Shown here: one piece after another, positions 26,840 to 36,576 of the stretch
How positions within the stretch are numbered: position 1 is the first letter of the stretch
Layout: the number at the start of each line of letters is the position of its first letter
DNA from: Donghicola tyrosinivorans
GTDB taxonomy: Bacteria; Pseudomonadota; Alphaproteobacteria; Rhodobacterales; Rhodobacteraceae
Length of the DNA: 64,000 nt
Reading direction: 5' to 3'
Assembly (NCBI RefSeq): GCF_003003355.1
Contig: NZ_PVTQ01000016.1
Location: 1-64,000, forward strand
Program-made: the position numbers and the translations under genes
The notes under the pieces: generated by a model
The model's database searches: none
What the model saw: the letters and a program-made list of their open reading frames with translations, nothing else
What the model was told of the DNA's origin: nothing

Positions 26840-27475
26840 ATGCGTATGGCAGGCTCTGCCGCAGTATTGACCAACGACAGCTTGCTGAGCCATCTGGATC
26901 GCAAGTTGCTGCGTCTTGAACGTTTTATGGCCCTGCTGGCAGGGCTATCGGTCTTTGGCCTGATGGTACTGGCTGTGGTGTCCGTCACCGGCCGCAACGG
27001 CTTTAACCAGCCCCTTCCGGGCTATGTGGACTGGATCCAGCAGCTGATGCCGCTGATTGCCTTTATGGGCATCAGCTTTGTGCAGCGCGACGGTGGCCAC
27101 ATCCGCATGGACATTCTGGTCTCGCGTCTGTCGGGCCGCGCGCTATGGTTGTTCGAGTTCATCACGACCGCGCTGGTCCTTTTGCTGATGGTGATGCTGG
27201 TCTGGGGCACTTGGGCCCACTTTGACCGCAGTTTTGACATGACCAAACCCATGTGGAGCCGCGATAGCACCATCGACATCGGCTTGCCGATCTGGCCCGC
27301 CAAGCTATTGGCTCCCGTGGCATTTTTCGTGCTGTGCCTGCGCTGCTCGATCCAGTTGATCGGCTATGGCAAAGCCATCGTCACGGGCACCGACAGCCCC
27401 GTCGCCGTTCCCCTGATCCAAAGCGCCGCCGAACAGGCCGCCGCCGAGGCTGAACACATCGAAGGCAGGGACTGA
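26840..27475 (+). CDS. dctQ: TRAP transporter small membrane subunit DctQ
   Basis: A 211-residue protein with four membrane helices (about 30-50, 70-85, 105-128 and 155-175), the usual DctQ fold. The motif GYVDWIQQLMPLIAFMGISF and QRDGGHIRMDILVSRL in the first half are typical. The C-terminal 30 residues are Ala/Glu-rich and cytoplasmic. An alternative start two codons downstream (26846) is possible. The stop is 2 nt before dctM. Confidence 0.9.
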   Translation: MRMAGSAAVLTNDSLLSHLDRKLLRLERFMALLAGLSVFGLMVLAVVSVTGRNGFNQPLPGYVDWIQQLMPLIAFMGISFVQRDGGHIRMDILVSRLSGRALWLFEFITTALVLLLMVMLVWGTWAHFDRSFDMTKPMWSRDSTIDIGLPIWPAKLLAPVAFFVLCLRCSIQLIGYGKAIVTGTDSPVAVPLIQSAAEQAAAEAEHIEGRD

Positions 27476-27477
27476 TC

Positions 27478-28878
27478 ATGGACAGCATTGAAATCGGCCT
27501 GTGGGTTACAGGTGGCATGATGGTCATGGTCCTTCTGGGCATGCGTGTCGCCTTTGCGGCAGCCATGGCGGGTCTAATCGGTCTGATCTGGATCTTCTGG
27601 GCCAAGAAGGGCATGGACCCCGAGCAATTCATGTGGGCGCTGACTGTGGCGGTCAAAACCGCCGGACAGGTTCCCCACGGCAAGGTGGCCAGTCAGGCCC
27701 TTAGCCTGATCCCGACCTTCATCCTGATCGGCTATCTGGCATATTACGCAGGCCTCACCCGCGCCTTGTTCGAGGCTGCCAAGCGCTGGATCGCTTGGGT
27801 TCCGGGTGGCCTTGCGGTCTCGACCGTCTTCGCGACGGCGGGCTTTGCGGCGGTGTCCGGTGCCTCGGTCGCGACGGCGGCAGTCTTTGCCCGCGTCGCA
27901 ATCCCCGAGATGCTGAAGATCGGCTATGACAAACGCTTTGCGGCAGGTGTTGTGGCCGCAGGCGGTACGCTGGCCTCATTGATCCCGCCCTCGGCCATCC
28001 TTGTGATCTACGCGATCATCGTGGAACAGGACGTGGGAAAACTGCTGCTGGCAGGCTTTATTCCCGGTGCCTTTAGCGCAGTGATCTACGGCATCCTGAT
28101 CGTCGGCCTTGCCCTGACCATCAAAGGTTTTGGCCCTGCGGTGCGCGGCTTTACGTGGCGCGAGCGTTTCGCCTCGCTGCCCCCTGCACTGCCCATCGTG
28201 GCGGTGGTCGTGATCATCATCTTCTTTGTCTACAACCCCTTCGGCGGCGACGCTTGGGGCACCCCCACCGAGGGCGGCGCGATCGGGGCCTTCATCATCT
28301 TTTTGATGGCGCTCTTCCGCGGCATGCGTTGGGCCGAGTTCAAAGACGCGATCATCGAGACCGCAAAGCTGTCGGCCATGATCTTTACGATCATCTGGGG
28401 CGTGTTGATTTACGTGCGCTTCCTTGGGTTTGCCGATCTGCCCCATGCGTTCTCGGACTGGATCACCTCGCTGCACTATAGCCCGATGCTCATTCTGATC
28501 TGCATCCTGCTGGCCTATGCGGTGCTGGGGATGTTCATGGATGCCATCGGGATGCTGCTGCTGACCCTGCCGGTGGTCTACCCCGCCGTCATGGCCCTGA
28601 ACGGGGGCGAGATGGTCAGCGCCGCCGACAGCACCTTTGGCATGTCCGGTCCCATGTGCGCGATCTGGTTCGGTATTCTGGTCGTAAAAATGGCCGAGTT
28701 CTGCCTGATCACTCCGCCCATCGGCCTGAACTGCTTTGTGGTAGCAGGGGTCCGCGATGACCTGAGCGTGCAGGACGTGTTTAAAGGCGTCACACCGTTC
28801 TTTATCGCCGATGCGGTCACAATCGCGCTTCTGGTGGCATTCCCCCAGATCGTGCTGTGGTTGCCCTCTTTGGCATAA
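27478..28878 (+). CDS. dctM: TRAP transporter large membrane subunit DctM
   Basis: A 466-residue transporter subunit with about 12 membrane helices, which carries the substrate and sodium path. Signatures include GFAAVSGASVATAAVFARVAIP, AAGGTLASLIPPSAILVIYA and, near the end, MAEFCLITPPIGLNCFVVAG. The length is typical of DctM. It closes the dctPQM operon and is followed by a strong terminator at 28913. Confidence 0.95.
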   Translation: MDSIEIGLWVTGGMMVMVLLGMRVAFAAAMAGLIGLIWIFWAKKGMDPEQFMWALTVAVKTAGQVPHGKVASQALSLIPTFILIGYLAYYAGLTRALFEAAKRWIAWVPGGLAVSTVFATAGFAAVSGASVATAAVFARVAIPEMLKIGYDKRFAAGVVAAGGTLASLIPPSAILVIYAIIVEQDVGKLLLAGFIPGAFSAVIYGILIVGLALTIKGFGPAVRGFTWRERFASLPPALPIVAVVVIIIFFVYNPFGGDAWGTPTEGGAIGAFIIFLMALFRGMRWAEFKDAIIETAKLSAMIFTIIWGVLIYVRFLGFADLPHAFSDWITSLHYSPMLILICILLAYAVLGMFMDAIGMLLLTLPVVYPAVMALNGGEMVSAADSTFGMSGPMCAIWFGILVVKMAEFCLITPPIGLNCFVVAGVRDDLSVQDVFKGVTPFFIADAVTIALLVAFPQIVLWLPSLA

Positions 28879-28912
28879 GCCGCGCTCTCCTTCGGGATAG
28901 ATTCGAAAATCC

Positions 28913-28948
28913 AAAACCGCCGCCAGCCCCCGCTGGCGGCGGTTTTTT
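28913..28948 (+). terminator. Strong Rho-independent terminator after dctM
   Basis: An 11-bp GC stem, CCGCCGCCAGC (28917-28927) with GCTGGCGGCGG (28932-28942), loop CCCC, then six T. Four A in front let it also work on the - strand. Confidence 0.93.
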
Positions 28949-29137
28949 GGTTTGGAAATGGCGCCTTAGGGCTAGGTTCCTATCCGCTTTTCAATCGAAT
29001 GACACCACCCCCTACACGTTCGGGGTATAAGGCGACCGTTCTACCAGACGTTTTAACAGGATGCGGAAAACCCGCTACGCAGACAGAATTAGCATGTCGC
29101 GTAAACCAGCAGACTCAGCCTGCATCCGGGGGAACAT

Positions 29138-29440
29138 ATGGCAGACAATACGATCAAAGTGTCGACCGACTATGAAACAGGTCTGGATGATCTGGATGCA
29201 CTTCGTGCCGATCTGGCCCGTCTGGAAACGTCCGAAGGCATCAATCTGGACGTCTCGGTCGATGACACCACGAACGAAGCCGTTCTGTTCGGCTTGGTCC
29301 AACTGCTGACAGCAGCCCTGCACCACAAAGCAATTACAGCAAGCGCCGTGCAAGACACGCTGAAGGCAATCCCGCGACTGGCTCAGGCCTTCGAGAAGGC
29401 GGGGGTTCCCATGAACGAACTTGCCGCTTCGTCGAACTGA
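29138..29440 (+). CDS. Small STAS-like protein heading the chemotaxis operon
   Basis: A 100-residue soluble protein that precedes cheY by 29 nt. Its pattern (INLDVSVDDTTNEAVLFGLV followed by QLLTAALHHKAITASAV and a final amphipathic helix) suggests a degenerate STAS fold, as found in front of other alphaproteobacterial che operons. Such proteins are thought to bind partners in signalling complexes. I do not see the Asp-Ser phosphorylation motif of a SpoIIAA protein. CGGGGGAAC just before the ATG supplies the ribosome site. The STAS call is tentative; gene reality is well supported by spacing and composition. Confidence 0.65.
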   Translation: MADNTIKVSTDYETGLDDLDALRADLARLETSEGINLDVSVDDTTNEAVLFGLVQLLTAALHHKAITASAVQDTLKAIPRLAQAFEKAGVPMNELAASSN

Positions 29441-29469
29441 TCCGCAGACATGACATTGGAAAAAGAAAC

Positions 29470-29835
29470 ATGAGCAAAGAAATCCTCATCGTCGACGACT
29501 CGCCTTCCGTACGCCGGATGGTCTCGATGACGCTTCAACAAGCTGGCTACACCGTGGCCGAGGCCGTGGATGGTGCCAAAGGTCTGGAGGCGGCAAAAGC
29601 CCGTCGCTACGACATGGTCATCACCGACCAGAACATGCCCAACATGACCGGCATCGAGTTCATCGAAGCCTATCGTAGTGATCCCGGCAGCAAGGGCGTG
29701 CCGATCATCTTCCTGTCGACCGAAAGCGAAGGCGGCCTGAAAGAGCGTGCGCGCTCGGCTGGCGCTCTGGGCTGGATCGTAAAGCCTTTCGAGCAGGAAA
29801 AACTGTTGGCAGTTGTGAAGAAGGTAGCTGGATAA
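29470..29835 (+). CDS. cheY: Chemotaxis response regulator CheY
   Basis: A 121-residue single receiver domain that carries the signal from CheA to the motor or another target. The acidic pocket is Asp9-Asp10, the phosphoacceptor Asp53 in VITDQNMPNMTG, the switch Ser/Thr in FLSTES and Lys105 in IVKPFE. There is no output domain. It overlaps cheA by 1 nt (TAATG). Confidence 0.92.
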   Translation: MSKEILIVDDSPSVRRMVSMTLQQAGYTVAEAVDGAKGLEAAKARRYDMVITDQNMPNMTGIEFIEAYRSDPGSKGVPIIFLSTESEGGLKERARSAGALGWIVKPFEQEKLLAVVKKVAG

Positions 29836-31850
29836 TGATGGACGCGGAAACACAGGAAATCTTCCGTCAGGAAGCCGAAGCCCTGATGGAAAGTCTCCAG
29901 TCGGGGCTACTGACCCTGAAAGAGACGCCAGACAATATGGAGCTGGTCGCCAGTGTCTTCCGCGATCTTCACACCATCAAAGGCACAGGCGCGATGTTCG
30001 GATTCACGCGCCTTGCTGCATTTGTACATAACTTCGAGGCGGCCTTTGACGCGGTGCGCTCTGGCAAGTCGAGCATTACGCCCGACCTGATCCAAGTATC
30101 GCTGCGGGCCTATGACCTGATTGCTGATCTACTGGAAGGCAACGATCCCGATCCTGCTTTGGATGCCGAACTGACTGAAGCGCTGAGCGCAGTGACCGAA
30201 AGCGGCGCAACCGGTGGCGGGGCATCTGCTGCCGCACCCAAGGCGGCGGCCGGTGGCGATGTGGATCATTGGGAACTGGTGTTCTATCTGCCCAAGGATT
30301 TCGTAGAGATCGGCGGCAACCCGATGGGGATGCTGGACGAGCTGCGCGAGGTTGGCGGCGAGGATATCACTTGCCGCATGCTGACGGGCCGCATGCCCGC
30401 GCTTGAGGATTATATCCCCAGCGAACTTTATGTGGGCTGGCAGGTCATCCTGCCCGGATCAGTCAAGGAAGACGCCATCCGCGATGTCTTCATGTTCCAT
30501 GAAGACCAGATGGAGCTATCGCTGACCGCACACAAGAAAGAAGGCGCGGCCGAGGCTGCTGCACCCGCTGCCGAGGTTGCGGCTGAAGAGGCCCCCAAAG
30601 CGGATGCGGCCCCTGCCCCCGCTGCGGCGAAGCAAGAGGCGAAGCAAGAGGCGAAGGCCTCCGGCCAGAAGGCCCCCGTTACGCAGTTGCGTGTCTCTGC
30701 CGACCGCGTTGATCTGATCATGGACCGCGTGGGCGAATTGGTGATCGCCGAGGCCCGTCTGGCCGCTATCGCCGCCCGCCTGACCGACGAAGGTCTGTCC
30801 GGAGTGGTCGAGGACATCCAGCGTCTGGCCCTTGGCCTGCGCGATTCCACGATGGCACTGCGCATGACGCCCCTGTCGTCGATCATGGGTCGTTTCCGCC
30901 GTCTGACCCACGATCTGGCAACCACCACCGGTAAAGCGTTCGACTTCATCGTCGAAGGCGAAGAGACCGAGCTGGACAAAACTGTTGTGGAACGTCTGAC
31001 CGATCCGCTGGTGCACATGCTGCGCAACTCGGTCGACCATGGTCTGGAAGATCCCGAAACCCGCCGCAAAGCGGGCAAGCCCGAGCGCGGACAGGTTATT
31101 CTGTCGGCCAGCCATGCAGGTGCCGAAGTGGTGATCGAGATCATCGACGACGGTCGCGGCATGAACGAAGAGGCCATCCGCAAACGCGCCATCGAACGGG
31201 GCCTGATCACCGAAGACAGCGACATCGCCCGCCGCGATCTGCTGAAACTGGTGCTGGAACCTGGCTTCTCGACCGCGGCGCAGGTCACGGCTCTGTCGGG
31301 TCGCGGCGTGGGCGCGGACGTGGTGAAACAGGCCATCGACTCGCTCAACGGGACGATCGAGATTGAATCCGAACCCGGTGAAGGCACCGTCTTTACCATG
31401 CGTCTACCTCTGACGCTGGCCATCATCGAAGGCCTGCTGATCGACGTGGCGGGCGAGCGCTATGCGATCCCGCTGCTTGCCGTTGAACAAATTCTGGAAC
31501 TGCCGGAAGATATGGTGGACGACCTTGATGCAACCGACACGATGGTTCTGAACGATGAGATGCTGCCCGTGTTGCGGCTGCGCTCGATGTTCGGCAGCAC
31601 CTCAGAGGCACCGACCCATCCCAAGATCGTCATCGTTGGCGCAGGTGATACCCGCGTGGGTCTGGTTGTCGACCAGATCATCGGCACCAACCAGACAGTG
31701 ATCAAGCAACTCTCGCCCGTTCATAGCCGCCTGAAAATCTTCTCGGGGGCAACGATCCTTGGCGACGGTAGCGTCGCGCTGATCCTAGACGTGGTGAACA
31801 TGGTCAATCGTGGCCAGCAAATTGAAACGAACAAAGGCAAAGCGGCATGA
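29835..31850 (+). CDS. cheA: Chemotaxis histidine kinase CheA
   Basis: A 671-residue kinase that phosphorylates CheY and CheB in response to receptors. Domains in order: HPt with His46 in DLHTIKGTGAMFG; a middle P2-like region (about 140-235); an Ala/Glu/Lys-rich linker (KQEAKQEAKASGQK); dimerisation helices; ATPase with N-box HMLRNSVDHGLE, G1 DDGRGM and G2 GRGVGADVV; and a C-terminal CheW-like domain. All catalytic motifs are intact. It begins ATGATG at the cheY stop and overlaps cheW by 4 nt. Confidence 0.96.
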   Translation: MMDAETQEIFRQEAEALMESLQSGLLTLKETPDNMELVASVFRDLHTIKGTGAMFGFTRLAAFVHNFEAAFDAVRSGKSSITPDLIQVSLRAYDLIADLLEGNDPDPALDAELTEALSAVTESGATGGGASAAAPKAAAGGDVDHWELVFYLPKDFVEIGGNPMGMLDELREVGGEDITCRMLTGRMPALEDYIPSELYVGWQVILPGSVKEDAIRDVFMFHEDQMELSLTAHKKEGAAEAAAPAAEVAAEEAPKADAAPAPAAAKQEAKQEAKASGQKAPVTQLRVSADRVDLIMDRVGELVIAEARLAAIAARLTDEGLSGVVEDIQRLALGLRDSTMALRMTPLSSIMGRFRRLTHDLATTTGKAFDFIVEGEETELDKTVVERLTDPLVHMLRNSVDHGLEDPETRRKAGKPERGQVILSASHAGAEVVIEIIDDGRGMNEEAIRKRAIERGLITEDSDIARRDLLKLVLEPGFSTAAQVTALSGRGVGADVVKQAIDSLNGTIEIESEPGEGTVFTMRLPLTLAIIEGLLIDVAGERYAIPLLAVEQILELPEDMVDDLDATDTMVLNDEMLPVLRLRSMFGSTSEAPTHPKIVIVGAGDTRVGLVVDQIIGTNQTVIKQLSPVHSRLKIFSGATILGDGSVALILDVVNMVNRGQQIETNKGKAA

Positions 31851-32335
31851 GCAAGAAAATCCCCGCCGATCTGGCCAACCGTATCCAGAGTGTCGTGATC
31901 TTCGAAATGGGCGACGAGCGACTGGCCGTGCCCACAGACATCCTGCGCGAAGTGCTAGAGCCGCCGCAGATCACCCGCGTTCCCTGCGCCGACAATTTCT
32001 CGGCCGGTCTGGCAAACGTACGCGGCGTGGTGCTGCCCGTTGTGGACATGCGCCCCATGTTCAACATCGAGCAAAGCGACTTTACCCGCGAAACCCGCGT
32101 GCTGATCCTTGAGACCACCCACGCCGAGGCCCCCCTGACCGTGGGCGTCATCGCGGACCGCGTCCATGCCATCGTATCGCTGGATGCGGACACCATCCGT
32201 CCGGTGCCCCCCGTGGGCAGCCGTTGGCCACACGGCACGCTTTATGCACTTGCCCGTTGGGAAGGTGACTTCGTCGCCCTGCCGGACATGGAATACATCT
32301 TCGAAACCCAACTTGCCGCACCCGCTGTCGCCTGA
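31847..32335 (+). CDS. cheW: Chemotaxis coupling protein CheW
   Basis: A 162-residue CheW domain linking receptors to Che[22 protein letters not shown] at the start is the first beta barrel and [20 protein letters not shown] the second. It overlaps cheA by 4 nt (ATGA). A second, distinct CheW is encoded at 34049, so the operon makes two couplers. Confidence 0.92.
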   Translation: MSKKIPADLANRIQSVVIFEMGDERLAVPTDILREVLEPPQITRVPCADNFSAGLANVRGVVLPVVDMRPMFNIEQSDFTRETRVLILETTHAEAPLTVGVIADRVHAIVSLDADTIRPVPPVGSRWPHGTLYALARWEGDFVALPDMEYIFETQLAAPAVA

Positions 32336-32352
32336 GCTACGAAAGATCAAGA

Positions 32353-34056
32353 ATGTTTTTGACAATCAAAGCGAAGCTCGCGTTCACCTGCTTGGTGCTG
32401 ATCTCGCTATCCGCAGCGTCCGGTTATGTAGGGCAATCGGAACAGGCCACCATGCGGGCAAATGCAGCGCGGGTTCTGGAGCAGGCTTTGGAGCAGGCCC
32501 ACATCGCTAGCGAGATGATGGACCTGCAGGACGAATACCAGATGCTGTTGCGGGACTATATCCTGACCCAAGACGCTCAGGCCCGTATGGCCATTGATGG
32601 CGGCATCTCGAACATCCGCAACGAACAGACCGCACTTCTGAAACTGGCCACTGAACATTTCAGCAGCGGCGCTTGGGCCTCGGAAGAGGGGCTGGCACTG
32701 GTTACAGACTATGAAGGGGTCCGGAACGATCTGAACGCTATGCTCAGCGACATTCAGGCCAATATGCTGTTCAACGATGCCGAAGCAGCTGTTGCCTTGA
32801 TCCGCGAAGAAGGCCCTGCACTGGAAGAACGCACAACCGTTATCGGCGATAAGATGGCCGAAATCGGCGCGGCCGCAATCCAGCGCGCCAGCGACACCGC
32901 TGATCAAGAACTTGCAAGAAACCAGATGCTGATCATGATCATGACAGGCACTGCCATTCTGGTGGGCATTCTGGCGACCTTGTGGATCATCCGGTCGATC
33001 ACACGTGGTCTGAACCGCGCCAAAGACCTGACCCGCGCTGTTTCCGAGGGCGATCTGACCCAAACCGCGAACCTCAAGGGCCGCGACGAGATCACCGAAC
33101 TGTTGATCAACGCCAACACCATGGTCGAGCGTCTGCGCAGCGTCGTGGGCGAGGTCTGGATGGGCGCATCCAACGTCTCGACCGGTGCGAACCAGATGGC
33201 GACCACTTCAGAAGACCTCAGCAAAGTGGCCAGTCAGCAAGCCGCCTCGACCGAAGAGGCGTCGGCCTCGATCGAGGAAATGGCGGCAAACATCAGCACC
33301 ACAGCTGAGAACGCCAACCAGAGCGAAGAGATGGCCCAGAGTATCGCCTCTGATGCCCGTGCCAGTGGCGCGGCTGTTGAACAGGCCGTCATCGCCATGC
33401 GCACCATCGTCGATCGGATCAACGTCGTGCAAGAGATCGCCCGTCAGACCGACCTGCTGGCCCTGAACGCCGCGGTTGAGGCTGCCCGCGCGGGCGAACA
33501 TGGCCGTGGCTTTGCGGTTGTGGCCTCCGAAGTACGCAAGCTGGCCGAACGCAGCCAGAACGCCGCAGGCGAGATTAACGCCCTGTCGGGCACCACAATG
33601 ACGGCTGCGGAAGAAGCAGGCGAGATGCTGAAGCGTCTGGTGCCCGCGATCGAATCCACCGCCACTCTGGTCAGCAAAATCTCTCTGGCGAACCGGGAAA
33701 TGCACACCGGCGCAAGTCAGGTGAACGGTGCGATCCAGAATCTGGACCGCGTGACCCAATCCAATACCGCCGCCGCCGAAGAGATGTCGGCCACCGCAGA
33801 AGAGCTGGCCGCACAGGCCGCGACCCTGCGCTCGTCGATCTCGTTCTTCCGGACCGGCGAGGATGATCCCACAACCATGACGTTTGAACTGGAAGAGCCC
33901 GCAGCGCCTGCGCCTACGCCCGCAGCACCGCGCGCTACCAGCCAGCCCGCTCCTTCCTTCGGCAATGGTCCCTCTGACGGAGGTTTCTCCTTCGAAATGG
34001 CCGGTGCCGACGATGACAAGGTGATCGATTTCAAGCCGGAGACCCGTAATGCGTAA
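32353..34056 (+). CDS. Methyl-accepting chemotaxis protein
   Basis: A 567-residue transmembrane receptor. TM1 is near residues 7-27, a four-helix-bundle type sensor domain (about 170 residues) lies in the periplasm, TM2 is [19 protein letters not shown], then a HAMP domain and the cytoplasmic signalling hairpin. The hairpin tip is intact: [20 protein letters not shown] followed by [19 protein letters not shown]. The tail is Pro/Ala-rich and ends without the NWETF-type pentapeptide that tethers CheR and CheB. The ligand is unknown. It overlaps the second cheW by 8 nt. Confidence 0.95.
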   Translation: MFLTIKAKLAFTCLVLISLSAASGYVGQSEQATMRANAARVLEQALEQAHIASEMMDLQDEYQMLLRDYILTQDAQARMAIDGGISNIRNEQTALLKLATEHFSSGAWASEEGLALVTDYEGVRNDLNAMLSDIQANMLFNDAEAAVALIREEGPALEERTTVIGDKMAEIGAAAIQRASDTADQELARNQMLIMIMTGTAILVGILATLWIIRSITRGLNRAKDLTRAVSEGDLTQTANLKGRDEITELLINANTMVERLRSVVGEVWMGASNVSTGANQMATTSEDLSKVASQQAASTEEASASIEEMAANISTTAENANQSEEMAQSIASDARASGAAVEQAVIAMRTIVDRINVVQEIARQTDLLALNAAVEAARAGEHGRGFAVVASEVRKLAERSQNAAGEINALSGTTMTAAEEAGEMLKRLVPAIESTATLVSKISLANREMHTGASQVNGAIQNLDRVTQSNTAAAEEMSATAEELAAQAATLRSSISFFRTGEDDPTTMTFELEEPAAPAPTPAAPRATSQPAPSFGNGPSDGGFSFEMAGADDDKVIDFKPETRNA

Positions 34057-34585
34057 ACGTATCAGTACCCAAGTCGAAGCGAAGAAATCCGCGGGAACCT
34101 ACCTGATCTTTCAGCTTGCCGGACAGCACATGTCGGTCCCCGTTGACCGCGTGCGCGAGATTCTGGACGCCCGTGAAATCCAGCCCCTGCCGCAGGCGCC
34201 CAAATACATCATGGGCTTTATCGACCTGCGCGGTGACAGCATCATGGTGATCGACCTGCGCACCCTGCTGTCCGAAGCAGCACGGGCAGACGATCTGGAC
34301 ACCCGTATCATCGTTCTGATGGTCAACTCGGGCGACAAAGAGCAAATCCTTGCCCTGCGCACGGATAAGGTTCTTGAGGTTGCCTCGTTCGACAATGACC
34401 GGATCGAACCCATTGAGACAGGCACCATCCTGAACTGGGACCGCCGCATCGTCAGCGGGCTGGCCCGCCGTGAAGGCCAATATATCAGCGTTCTGGATCT
34501 GGACCGCATGATGAGCACCGAAGTCGTTGCCAGCCTCAAAGCCGCCCATAAGCAGCTGGACGCAAACGAGGCGGTTGACGCATGA
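34049..34585 (+). CDS. cheW: Second chemotaxis coupling protein CheW
   Basis: A 178-residue Che[21 protein letters not shown] and [20 protein letters not shown] mark the two barrels. It differs strongly from the CheW at 31847 and has an N-terminal basic extension ([14 protein letters not shown]). The two may couple different receptors or compete for CheA. Its start lies inside the receptor gene and its stop overlaps cheR by 4 nt, so translation is probably coupled. Confidence 0.92.
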   Translation: MRKRISTQVEAKKSAGTYLIFQLAGQHMSVPVDRVREILDAREIQPLPQAPKYIMGFIDLRGDSIMVIDLRTLLSEAARADDLDTRIIVLMVNSGDKEQILALRTDKVLEVASFDNDRIEPIETGTILNWDRRIVSGLARREGQYISVLDLDRMMSTEVVASLKAAHKQLDANEAVDA

Positions 34586-35427
34586 TCCCGATGCCCAACA
34601 CCAGCACTGCGCCCGGCAGTGATCTGCAGGTGCGGTTTCGGGACCTGATTACCCGAGTGACCGGCATCCAGATGCCGGCCAGCAAACAGAACATGATCGA
34701 CGGCCGGATGCGCCGTCGCTACAGCACGCTCGGGCACTCTGATCTAGAGAGCTATCTGAAGCTGCTGTTCGAAGAAGACCGAATTCAGCAAGAATTGCCC
34801 CACATCGTGGATCTCATGTCCACGAACAAAACGGACTTTTTCCGCGAACCGGCGCATTTCCATCTGCTGCGAAACACCATCCTGCCTGCCCACAACACCG
34901 AAAAGCCCTTCAAGTTCTGGAGCGCGGCAAGCTCTAGCGGACAAGAGGCCTACACAACCGCCATGCTGCTGGCCGAATACCAGCGTGTGACGCCTTCGTT
35001 CCGTTACGGGATTCTGGGCACCGACATCTCTCCGAACATTCTGGAAGAGGCCCGCGCAGGGGTCTATCCGCAGGACGTTCTACGGGACGTTCCCGAAGGT
35101 TTCCGCGAGCGTTATTTCGTCCCCGGTCAGGATAGTCGCGGCAATCCATGCGGCCGTGTCGTCGAAAACCTGCGTAAAAAAGTACGCTTTGAACAACTGA
35201 ACCTGATCCACGGAAACTTCCCGCTGGATAAGGACATCGACGTGGCGTTCCTTCGTAACGTCTTGATTTATTTCGATGATGCGACCCAATGCAAGGTCGT
35301 CTCATCCGTTGCTGACCATGTGAAGGTTGGTGGCTACTTCTTCGTGGGCCACTCGGAATCCATGATTGTTCGCGACAAACGCTTAAAACAAATCGCAGCT
35401 GCCGTTTTTCGTAAAGAGAAGGGGTGA
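34582..35427 (+). CDS. cheR: Chemotaxis protein methyltransferase CheR
   Basis: A 281-residue SAM-dependent enzyme that methylates receptor glutamates. The N-terminal helical domain is followed by the methyltransferase core with FWSAASSSGQEAYTTAMLL (SAM motif I), ILGTDISPNILEEAR and FLRNVLIYFDD. MSTNKTDFFRE is the usual CheR motif before the core. It overlaps both neighbours by a few bases. Confidence 0.94.
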   Translation: MIPMPNTSTAPGSDLQVRFRDLITRVTGIQMPASKQNMIDGRMRRRYSTLGHSDLESYLKLLFEEDRIQQELPHIVDLMSTNKTDFFREPAHFHLLRNTILPAHNTEKPFKFWSAASSSGQEAYTTAMLLAEYQRVTPSFRYGILGTDISPNILEEARAGVYPQDVLRDVPEGFRERYFVPGQDSRGNPCGRVVENLRKKVRFEQLNLIHGNFPLDKDIDVAFLRNVLIYFDDATQCKVVSSVADHVKVGGYFFVGHSESMIVRDKRLKQIAAAVFRKEKG

Positions 35428-35429
35428 AC

Positions 35430-36560
35430 ATGCCTGACAGCAACGCAAACAAAATCAAGGTATTGATCGTCGAGGACTCGATCACCGCCCGCACCATGCT
35501 CAAGATGATGCTTGAGAGTGCGCCGGATATCCGTGTTGTCGATACCGCCCGCGATCCCTTCGATGCGGTTGAAAAGATGAAGAACGGCCTGCCCGACGTC
35601 ATCTTGCTGGATATCGAGATGCCCCGCATGGATGGCCTGACCTTCTTGCGCCGGATCATGTCGCAGCACCCGCTGCCCGTCGTCATCTGCTCGAACCACA
35701 CGGCTGCCGGATCGGACACCGCCCTGAAGGCCCTGTCGATGGGCGCGGTCGAAGTTCTGTCCAAAGGCGATCTGGGTCACACCATTTCCGATGATGCCAA
35801 GATGCGCATCTGTGACGTGGTACGAGCGGCCTCGCATGCGCGGGTGCGTCCGAACCGGACGGCTGCCGCAGCACCCCCTCCCCCTGCCCCGCCTAAACCG
35901 CTGGTCGCAGAGAAGAAGCTGTCGGCTGATGTGATTATGCCCCGCCGCAGCCCGAACAGCCGAAGCCCGATGAACACGCCGCCGCTGGTGGCCATGGGTG
36001 CATCAACCGGCGGGACCGACGCGCTGGCGCAAGTACTGGAAAAGCTGGAGCCCAACTGCGCGCCGATCATCATCGTGCAGCACATGCCCGAACGCTTTAC
36101 CGAAGCCTTCGCCCGCCGCCTGAACGGCCTGTGCAAGATCAACGTCAAAGAGGCCGCCCAAGGGGACATCCTTGAACCGGGCTCTGCACTGATCGCACCG
36201 GGTCATTCCCACGTGACCATCACCCGCGAAGGCCGCCGCTATCGCTGCAACGTGGTGAACGGTCCTTTCGTCTGCCGCCATCGCCCGTCGGTGGACGTGT
36301 TGTTCCGCTCGGTCTCGATCGAGGCAGGATCGAACGTTCTTGGGGTCTTGATGACCGGCATGGGCGACGACGGTGCCGAAGGCATGGTCGAAATGAAAGA
36401 AGCGGGGGCTGTCACCCTTGCCCAAAACGAAGCCAGCTGCGTGGTCTACGGCATGCCCCGTGAGGCCGCGTTGCGTGGCGGCGCCTCGCGCGAGGTGCAT
36501 CTGAATGCCATCGCGCAGGAAATCATGAAATTCTCGTCCGGCGTCAGCGTCCGGGCATAA
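35430..36560 (+). CDS. cheB: Chemotaxis methylesterase CheB
   Basis: A 376-residue enzyme that removes receptor methyl groups. The receiver domain has Asp61 (LLDIEMPRMDG), and a Pro-rich linker (APPPPAPPKPL) leads to the esterase domain. The catalytic triad regions are GASTGGTDAL (Ser), HMPERFTEAF (His) and LMTGMGDDGAEGM (Asp). The ATG at 35430 is preferred since AAGGGG lies 5 nt away; a GTG at 35424 would overlap the cheR stop. Phosphorylation by CheA should activate it. Confidence 0.94.
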   Translation: MPDSNANKIKVLIVEDSITARTMLKMMLESAPDIRVVDTARDPFDAVEKMKNGLPDVILLDIEMPRMDGLTFLRRIMSQHPLPVVICSNHTAAGSDTALKALSMGAVEVLSKGDLGHTISDDAKMRICDVVRAASHARVRPNRTAAAAPPPPAPPKPLVAEKKLSADVIMPRRSPNSRSPMNTPPLVAMGASTGGTDALAQVLEKLEPNCAPIIIVQHMPERFTEAFARRLNGLCKINVKEAAQGDILEPGSALIAPGHSHVTITREGRRYRCNVVNGPFVCRHRPSVDVLFRSVSIEAGSNVLGVLMTGMGDDGAEGMVEMKEAGAVTLAQNEASCVVYGMPREAALRGGASREVHLNAIAQEIMKFSSGVSVRA

Positions 36561-36576
36561 CCACAGGAAGACCACC

